Notes under the pieces: generated by a model
Told to the model about the DNA's origin: nothing
Database searches by the model: none
The model's input: the letters and a program-made list of their open reading frames with translations, nothing else
Position numbers and translations under genes: made by a program
Part shown: piece by piece, positions 57,316 through 64,000 of the stretch
Layout of the letters: every line of letters starts with the position of its first letter
Position numbering within the stretch: position 1 is the stretch's first letter
Assembly: GCF_024166365.1 (NCBI RefSeq)
Contig: NC_064819.1
Coordinates: 151,100,293-151,164,292, forward strand
Direction: 5' to 3'
Origin: Elephas maximus indicus
Taxonomy: Eukaryota > Chordata > Mammalia > Proboscidea > Elephantidae
Length of the DNA stretch: 64,000 nucleotides

Positions 57316-58560
57316 GTAAACGTAAACTGACAGTTTTCTCCTAGGAAATTGGCATTTGATTGAAGAAGCTGGGAATTAGACTTAATACTATTTTATCCTA
57401 AGAAGGATATGCTTATGTAGCACTGGCCGTTGATTTAATAGTAGCTACTTATTTTTCCTAAGGCTACTAGAATTTAGAAGTGTTCTTTTATTAGTATGCA
57501 GTCTAATTCCTAGTAAGTGCTTAGGCTCTTACAAGGACATTTTATGTGTGGCAAAATGTCATCGAGTGACAAAAACAGCATCAGGAGTTGGTTCTGTTGC
57601 AAATTCTATCTCTGTGACAATGACTATAGCTTTAACACATTATCTCTTATTTTCTTTTCTGCATTAGAATCATGCTGCCAGTACCCACTGTCATCTTAGT
57701 CCTCTGAAGAATAATCATGTTTTCTTTGTTCTTTAGTATGTTCTATGCTTATAGTTCTTTGGGAATAAATGCTCTGTAAATAAATATATGCGTATAGCAA
57801 GCAAAAGAAATTCCATCCTATCATGACAATAGCTGGTGAAAGTTAATGACTCTCTAACATCATAAAACCATAGTTTTATGATGTCGTGTGGCCAGGCAGT
57901 ATGGGGAAAAATACTGTAGTAATATTTTCTAATCAACATTTTTGTCATCATTAGTGAGGTTTCATGAAAATACATATTTTGCTTTATATAGAGTGAAACT
58001 AGGTCTAATGCTTACCATAATGGCTTAATTTGATCCACAATTTTACATTTTCTTTAAATCAAATGCTATTGATTTATGTCAGATATCTTTAATAGATTGT
58101 GATTGAAACAGATGATATTTAAGGTTCTTTCCAAACTTTAAATTTCAGAGTAACAGAATGGCAACTAGTGTTACTCCTTATGCCTTTTTATTAAAAATAA
58201 CTAGCTCTCACTTTAAAGCAAAGCAAACTATAGTAGTGTACCAACAGAAAAATCAATTTTGTGGAAAATTTTCTCTTCTCCCCGTGCTTTTCCTGTCATT
58301 TTTGCAGATAGCAGAAAATATAAATATTTTATATGAGTTATAGATTTTACTGAACCTTTTTCTTGTTATTGCTCCCATGTCAGACACAGAAAAATTCTGC
58401 TAGTAACTGTTGGAATGACTTTCTATTTATTATGTGGAAGAAATAAAAGAAATGATATTACTGTGAACTGTAAAGGGAGATACATGAACATGTGGTATTA
58501 TATCATTGTTTCCACGGTAAGGCTTATTTTTAACTCCTTCTTTCCACAATGGCTTAAAAG
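57316..58560. other. ORC3 intron 6
   Basis: About 1.2 kb of AT-rich intron. The only structure seen is a perfect 12-bp inverted repeat at 57857-57884. The short ORFs (57517-57699, 58158-58343, 58415-58639) have no recognised domain. Confidence 0.65.
57857..57884. repeat. Perfect 12-bp palindrome with 4-nt loop
   Basis: Arms ACATCATAAAAC (57857-57868) and GTTTTATGATGT (57873-57884) are fully complementary around CATA. There is no T-run after it and no evidence of an RNA gene. Confidence 0.85.
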
Positions 58561-58694
58561 AAGACAGGCCCAAAAGTGCCAAGCAGAAAAAGGACTTCGT
58601 CTGGCCAATGGCAGTCTCCTCCTGTTGTGCTTATCTTGAAAGATATGGAAAGCTTCACCACAAAAGTACTTCAGGACTTTATAATTATCAGCAG
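58561..58694 (+). CDS. ORC3: ORC3 exon 7 (residues 194-238)
   Basis: The 134-bp exon encodes [19 protein letters not shown], then [19 protein letters not shown] and DFIIIS plus two bases of a serine codon. VVLILKDME has the shape of a Walker B strand, with D and E after a hydrophobic run. The acceptor is CTTAAAAG after a pyrimidine-rich tract; the donor is GCAG|GTAGATG. Confidence 0.93.
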
Positions 58695-60501
58695 GTAGAT
58701 GGTGTGTTTCCTGGCTTTTGTGCTGAAATTCTCTTTCTTTTAATTAAGAAAATGTTTCTGTTAAAAAGCAACAGTTTTCAGAGAAAATGGTGATTTAATC
58801 TTCATTTTAATACCAGTTGACTAGAAACTGAAGTAATTTCAGGTTCTTAATGTTCAAAGGGAAACCCTGGTGGTGTAGTGGTTAAGAGCTGTGGCTGCTA
58901 ACCAAAGGGTTGGCAGTTCGAATCCACCAGGTGCTCCTTTGAAACTCTGTGGGGCAATACTCTGTCCTGTAGGGTTGCCGTGAGTCGGAATCGACTCAAC
59001 GTCAACGGCTTTGGATTTTTGGTTTAATGTTCGAAGGTCTATCAAATTTTTATTTGCTTTTTGATCAAAATCTGAGAATCAGACAAAATTGAGCCAATTT
59101 TTAATTATCGTAGTGAGGCAGTGAGATGTAGTTTATCTCACTAAGGTTGTCAGTCTCTTACTTGCCCGTTAAACAGATACTGCTCCAGGTTGGGATATTT
59201 TTGTCAGGTGTTATTTTTTCATCTGTGTCCACCTGTAGAGACTCTTGAGTTACCGATAGCTCTAATGAGCAAGAATATTTTCTAAATAACATTATCATAT
59301 ATTTAAATATTTATAGTGGGAAACTACTTTCATGATCTCATTAGATCTTCAGGGCAGTACCGTGAGTCTCAGAAATGGAGTAACTAACCCTATTTTAAAA
59401 TCTAGTGGCGTGCATTTCCTGTTTTAAGGGTGTAATTTATTTTGGCCACTTCTATATGTTAACTTACCTTAATAATTATGGCTACATTTGCCTAAAGCTA
59501 TATCGAGTCATAATTTACTAATATAATTTGTTTTGATAGTGTCTCTTTTTGCAATTGACTTTGAGATATGTAGGTCCTAAGACTTTTCTTAATGCCAACA
59601 TTGAACCATTTAACGTGCTGAAATCACTCATGGTATGAAATAGTGACGGTAAATCTCCAATATTTTGGAACTCAGACTTGTGACTAACTACCAAAAGTAA
59701 GGAAGAAGAACTTAGAACAGTAAGAGAATCCAGGCACTTTACTCCTGTGAAGATAGAACTGCATACAGCTTGAATACTGAAAAGCAATAGCTGACAGAGA
59801 GGAGCAAGCAAAATAAATCATCAGCCTTGATACAAAGGACTCTGACTTGCAGTAGCCCCCAACTATAGCGCTGTTTGACTAAATGACTCTGTGGAAGTAA
59901 TTTGTGTTCTTATTGATAATGCTAAGAGGCACGTCATGTTTAATAAGTTTGATTTAAGACTATAAGGAGGGGATATAACATTTTTTAATGTTGTCCATTA
60001 AAAAGATGTCTTACGTATGTATAAGAAAAGTTTTCTCTTAGCTATTATAGCTGAGTGACATAGTGTCTGTTAGAAATCTCCATAGATAGAAAAAATTACC
60101 TTGAAAATTAGTATCATGTCACTGATCTCAAAGCATAGGGTGAATACTAAACTGTGAGGTTTGAGTGAGAGGTTAAGATGAATGGTACCTAATACCTCCT
60201 GTAACGCTTGAGGTTGTGCAACCTTGGGGAAAGCACTTTGTCTCTCTAGACTCTGTTCTTATTTATAAAATGAGAAGATCCATTAATAGGTTGGTTTCAG
60301 AGCTAGAGTGTCTGGAAACATCTATCTCTGTGTTACTTTAGCAGAGGAAAATGAGTGACCTAGAAAATTTTAGTATTTAGAATGATACTCCTTAGCAGTG
60401 GGTTATAAAGTAGTTATTAAAATTTGTCTTATTTTGAAATACAATGTGTTGAAATACATTGCTAAAGAAATTCTACTTTTGTGTCTTCCTTTGAAAACTA
60501 G
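58695..60501. other. ORC3 intron 7
   Basis: About 1.8 kb with one SINE (58860-59025) and possible MIR-like remnants near 59310-59400 and 60205-60290. No other gene. Confidence 0.6.
58860..59025 (+). mobile_element. Afrotherian SINE with target-site duplication
   Basis: Plus-strand short variant flanked by AATGTTCAAAG (58849-58859) and AATGTTCGAAG (59026-59036). The head is GGAAACCCTGGTGGTGTAG, the B box is CAGTTCGAATCCACC, and the tail is CAACGGCTTTGGATTTTTGG. Confidence 0.95.
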
Positions 60502-60661
60502 TCAACATCTACATGAATTTCCACTAATACTCATTTTTGGAATTGCTACATCTCCTGTTGTCATCCACCGGTTACTTCCTCATGCAGTGTCATCACTGTT
60601 GTGTATAGAACTATTCCAGTCTTTGTCTTGCAAGGAGCACCTGACCACAGTACTTGATAAG
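60502..60661 (+). CDS. ORC3: ORC3 exon 8 (residues 238-291)
   Basis: The 160-bp exon encodes [40 protein letters not shown] and [25 protein letters not shown] is the strand of the AAA+-like fold that carries sensor 1 in active relatives. The acceptor is GAAAACTAG and the donor AAG|GTAAAAAG. It is very close to the human sequence. Confidence 0.97.
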
Positions 60662-61903
60662 GTAAAAAGAAAAAATTTTACCAGTGACATAAGATGAAAA
60701 GAAACTGCCAAGAATAGATTGTAAATATAAATGTTAATGATAAATCTGTATATCTCTCAGAGTAGAACTATATGGAACGCATTTCCTCACATATTTTGAT
60801 TGTTTTTGTTTAATGATTTTCATACTTGTATAGTATTGCCTCTTCAGAAAAACATAAGCTTTATGAGAAAAGTGATCATATATATGTGTGTGCGTATATA
60901 CAGATATATATCATTAGTCAGGGGAAAAATGCAGGCCTTTAAAATAAATATTTGCAGAATTTATAGACTTTGTAGTAATAATAGCAATGTTTTGACTTAC
61001 GTTTTACATAAAACAATTTGAAGTTTTTAGTGCACTCTTTCCTGACTGTCATGCTGCTCTTGAGAACAAATAGATAAGAAAAATTTTCCATACTTTAGCT
61101 ACTATAACGTTTCTATCCAAGTAGAAATAAGATTGTTTTAGTTTTGAGCTTCCACAAACTGTTGCTGGACTGTGCTGTTTGCATGAGGTAAACTAAAGAC
61201 AGCCTGCCACTTATTTACTTGACAGCTTCTACATTTTTCCCTCCAAAAAGATGATAGCCATCTGATTTCCTGGCACTTAAGGGACAATTTTTCCAGCTAC
61301 AGTATTTGTGACTGCTTTGTTGTGGCCAAATTCACTTGGCCTTCTATGACTGTGGTTCTGTTTATTCTGAAGAAGAAGCTTTGTATGACTGTTCATTTCC
61401 ACATGTAAAATCTCCCCTATAGGCCTTTGAAAATTTGCTGAATGATACAAATTAGACATCTGTCAATTTTGTTGTATTCCTCATTCAGTGGTACATAATG
61501 TGTTATTCTTCCTTAATTTGCATCATTAGGGATGGAAAAGAAATCTTATCTGGTAACAAGAATTGTCAAAGGCTGCAGCTTCTTCAGTGGCTTCTGGTGG
61601 GAGAAAAAGAATTAAGTAGTTAGTTAATAGGGGGTACTTTATAAAAATCAGGAATTGAATGGAGGATAATGGCCATCTTTGGTTCTGAAGATGTGTTATG
61701 GATAGATTCTTTTGGGTTGTTGTTACTGTTATATAAGTTAATTTAAAAATTGATATTTTACCTAAAAAATAAAAAAGAAAGTAGCCACAATTGCAGCTTT
61801 CACAGTTACGAGTAATAGTATCATTCTTTGCCTTATTATTTACATGTCATATTTATAAATTTTATAGTGTGTTCTGTCCCCCTCTCTGTTTTATATCTTT
61901 CAG
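60662..61903. other. ORC3 intron 8
   Basis: About 1.2 kb, AT-rich. A TATATGTGTG-type short repeat lies near 60879-60912. No mobile element or other gene recognised. Confidence 0.65.
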
Positions 61904-62017
61904 CTACTTCTTACAACTCAGTTTCCCTTTAAGCTAAGTGAAAAAGTGTTACAGGTTCTAACTAACATCTTTTTGTATCACGATTTCTCAATTCAGAACT
62001 TTATAAAAGGACTTCAG
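61904..62017 (+). CDS. ORC3: ORC3 exon 9 (residues 292-329)
   Basis: The 114-bp exon, in phase 0 at both ends, encodes [20 protein letters not shown] then [18 protein letters not shown]. It matches the lid part of the AAA+-like domain. The acceptor is ATCTTTCAG and the donor CAG|GTAAGAAG. It is the last ORC3 exon in the window. Confidence 0.97.
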
Positions 62018-62317
62018 GTAAGAAGCACTAATGAATTTGAAAATTCATAAGCTGATTCTAAATAATTTGCATGTTTATTTCAGACTGACTATTTACTTGG
62101 ATACTTAAGGCCTTTTAAATGGTAATATCTAGATGAATTCAAGATTCTATCATTTTTTGGTTATCTTTTAGCTAAATATAGAGAACATATTAATTGGGAT
62201 ATCAATAGTAGGAAAAATACGTCAGCCATTTCAGTGATTCTTAACCATTTTGGGAATGTAGGAGGGGAATCTTTTTGAAAATCTGATGAAAGCTTCTAGA
62301 CTCTGTCTAGGAAGCCC

Positions 62318-62507
62318 TATGAGAGGTCAGCAAACTTTCTGTAAAGAGGCAGATACATTACATTTTTTCAGCTTTGCAGGCTGCATTTGGTCTCTGTTAC
62401 ATATTTTCTTTTTTTGTTTTTTTATATAACCCTTTAAAGATGTAAAAATCATTTTTCGCTCATTGGCCGTAAAAAACGGGCTGCAAGCCATAGTTTGCTG
62501 ATCCCTG
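62318..62507. repeat. hAT-Charlie-like DNA transposon with inverted ends
   Basis: The left end GAGGTCAGCAAACTTTCTGT and the right end CATAGTTTGCTGATCCCTG are inverted repeats (GGTCAGCAAACT / complement GGATCAGCAAACT). Between them are GCTTTGCAGGCTGCATTTGG and CTCATTGGCCG. It resembles a common nonautonomous hAT repeat of mammals. Confidence 0.7.
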
Positions 62508-62996
62508 TACATGTGTGTGTGTAAATTTATATTTATTGTTACATACTTGGAATGCATTTTCAACAGAGTCTCATGAATTGACAAATGCCCACTCATGAAC
62601 TTAGCTTCAGAACATCTGCTATAATCCAAAAAAAGAAGGCCCCATTCTCCAGTTGTTTAAAAGTTAATAAGATTTTCTTTTCTTGACAACTACTAAAATT
62701 ATCTTAGCAAAATGTAATCATTGTGAACACACTCCAGTTGTCAAGTTGATTAAAACTTACATGTAGTAGTAAGTGCAATATGATGATAACTCACTATATG
62801 TTTGTGTAGTGCCTTGGAAATTATAAATTGTTTCTAATGTGTATCCTTTCTCTATAAAACGCTGTAGTGATTCTTATGATTAATATGTTTTTTTTTTTCC
62901 CTCAACTTTGGCTCTTGTTTTAAAGCAAGAAAATCAGCAATACGTGAAATTAAATTGAAGTATAATAACTCAATTATATAACAAAAATTATGTAAC

Positions 62997-63050
62997 TATA
63001 TATATATGTATGTGTATACACACACATTTATATATGTTACATAATATATG
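62997..63050. repeat. TA/TG microsatellite
   Basis: TATATATATGTATGTGTATA followed by CACACACATTTATATATG. It directly precedes the RTE copy. Confidence 0.85.
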
Positions 63051-63051
63051 T

Positions 63052-63641
63052 GTTGTTAGGTGCTGTCAGTTGGTTCCAACTCGTGAACCTGTGTACAACA
63101 GAATGAAACACTGCCTAGTTCTGCTTCATCCTCACAGTTGTTGCTATATTTGAGCCCCTTGTCACAGCCACTGTGTCAGTCCATCTCATCGAGGGGCTTC
63201 CTCTTTTTCACCAACCCTCTACCTTACCAAACGTGATGCCCTTCTCCAGGGACTGGTCTCTCCTGATGACATGTCCAAAGTATGTGAGACAAAGTCTCAC
63301 CGTCCTTGCTTCCAGGGAGCACTCTGGCTATATTTCTTCCAAGACCAACTTGTTCATTCTTCTGGCAGTCAGTGGTATATTTGGTATTCTTCGCCAGCAC
63401 TGTAATTCAGAGGCATCAATTCTTCTTCAGTCTTCCTTGTTCATTGTACAGCTTTCGCATGCGTCTGAGGCGATTGAAAATGTCATGGCTTGGATCAGGT
63501 GCACCTTAGTCCTCAAGGTGACATCTATGCTTTTCAACACTTTAAAGAGGTCTTTTGCAACAGATTTGCCCAATGCAATACGTCATTTGATTTCTTGGCA
63601 GCTGTTTCCATGGGTGTTGATTGTGGATCCATGTAAAATCA
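63052..63641 (-). mobile_element. RTE-clade LINE, 3' 0.6 kb
   Basis: Minus-strand copy from the GTTGTTAGGTGC terminus to the GTTGATTGTGGATCCATG region. Pieces of the C-terminal domain are present with stops. It is antisense to ORC3. Confidence 0.88.
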
Positions 63642-64000
63642 ATCTTCTGTTGCTAAATTAGTTGGGCCCTTTACCTTACAACCTTAGGGAACAGACTATT
63701 TTGGAGGATTTCCTCCAGCCTTGGGTATCTGGTCTTTAGGTCTATAGGCTCAGAAATTCATTATCAGTTCACCCAGGAAGGATCAAGCTCAAGATCAGAT
63801 TCTTGCCCACCAAATACCTTAAGGCTGATATATAATCTAGCATGTTAGTTTATAAATTTGTGATGGGAATACCATTTTCCAGTGACGAGAATGTTTATAT
63901 CCACTCTCTGGGGAACCATCTTTCACGTATCAAGGTAGCTAGAAAACCAAATTGGTCTTGAAAATGTTGCTTAGAATCAGCGTATTTAACATTTGGATAG

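Larger units (their letters stand above)
33838..64000 (+). other. ORC3: ORC3 gene, 5' part (exons 1-9 and introns)
   Basis: ORC3 encodes subunit 3 of the origin recognition complex, which binds replication origins in the nucleus and, with ORC2, ORC4 and ORC5, helps load the MCM helicase. Nine exons give 329 continuous codons with GT-AG introns and matching phases. The human protein is about 711 residues, so the N-terminal half, mainly the AAA+-like fold, is here. The next exon (human LSLLEHFYSQP) was not seen before the right edge. Exons show no stop or frameshift. Confidence 0.94.
62018..64000. other. ORC3 intron 9 (part)
   Basis: Contents: a hAT-like element (62318-62507), a TA/TG repeat (62997-63050) and an RTE copy (63052-63641). 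The last 360 bp show no exon or recognised element. Confidence 0.6.

Overview
This is a mammalian nuclear window, most likely from an elephant (Proboscidea, Afrotheria). That assignment rests on the interspersed repeats. There are about a dozen and a half tRNA-derived SINEs whose 3' ends match the 3' end of an RTE-clade LINE, and many copies of that LINE itself; both look like the families known from Loxodonta (AfroSINE/PSINE type and RTE1_LA type). No microbial genes, CRISPR arrays or operons are present.

Two protein-coding genes lie head to head, and the rest of the window is their introns. On the minus strand is the 5' part of RARS2, the mitochondrial arginyl-tRNA synthetase: exons 1 to 8 (204 codons, 612 coding bases), running from the start codon near 33.62 kb down to 4.16 kb; the remaining exons lie left of the window. 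On the plus strand is the 5' part of ORC3, origin recognition complex subunit 3: exons 1 to 9 (329 codons, 987 coding bases), from 33.84 kb to 62.02 kb; the remaining exons lie right of the window. All internal splice sites read GT-AG and the reading phase is kept across every junction, so both genes look functional. Start codons are separated by only 214 bp of CpG-rich sequence without a TATA box. It carries GC boxes, an ETS-type site, a CCAAT box and an exact E2F-type site next to the ORC3 start.

Layout: 1-4.1 kb, RARS2 intron 8 with an RTE 3' end and a poly(A)-tailed repeat. 4.2-11.3 kb, RARS2 exons 8 to 5, including the class I HVGH signature in exon 6. 11.3-23.5 kb, a large intron carrying an old L1 (ORF1 and ORF2 remnants) split by a 2.6-kb RTE copy and by a SINE. 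23.5-29.8 kb, exons 4 to 2. 29.8-33.6 kb, intron 1 with three RTE copies in a row. 33.6-33.84 kb, the shared promoter. 33.9-51.9 kb, ORC3 introns 1 and 2, packed with RTE, SINE, L1 and a 0.9-kb noncoding retroposon. 51.9-62.0 kb, ORC3 exons 3 to 9 in normal intronic sequence, with a SINE inside a TA-flanked DNA transposon. 62-64 kb, intron 9 with a hAT-like element and another RTE copy.

The two genes serve different processes (mitochondrial translation and nuclear DNA replication licensing) and are linked here only by the shared promoter. I found no convincing undescribed system. The most useful leads are the compact promoter, the unusual RARS2 exon 2 donor, the nested insertions with clear target-site duplications, the noncoding retroposon family and a CpG-rich MITE-like sequence near 28.1 kb. 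Gene and repeat identities come from recognition by eye; no database search was run.
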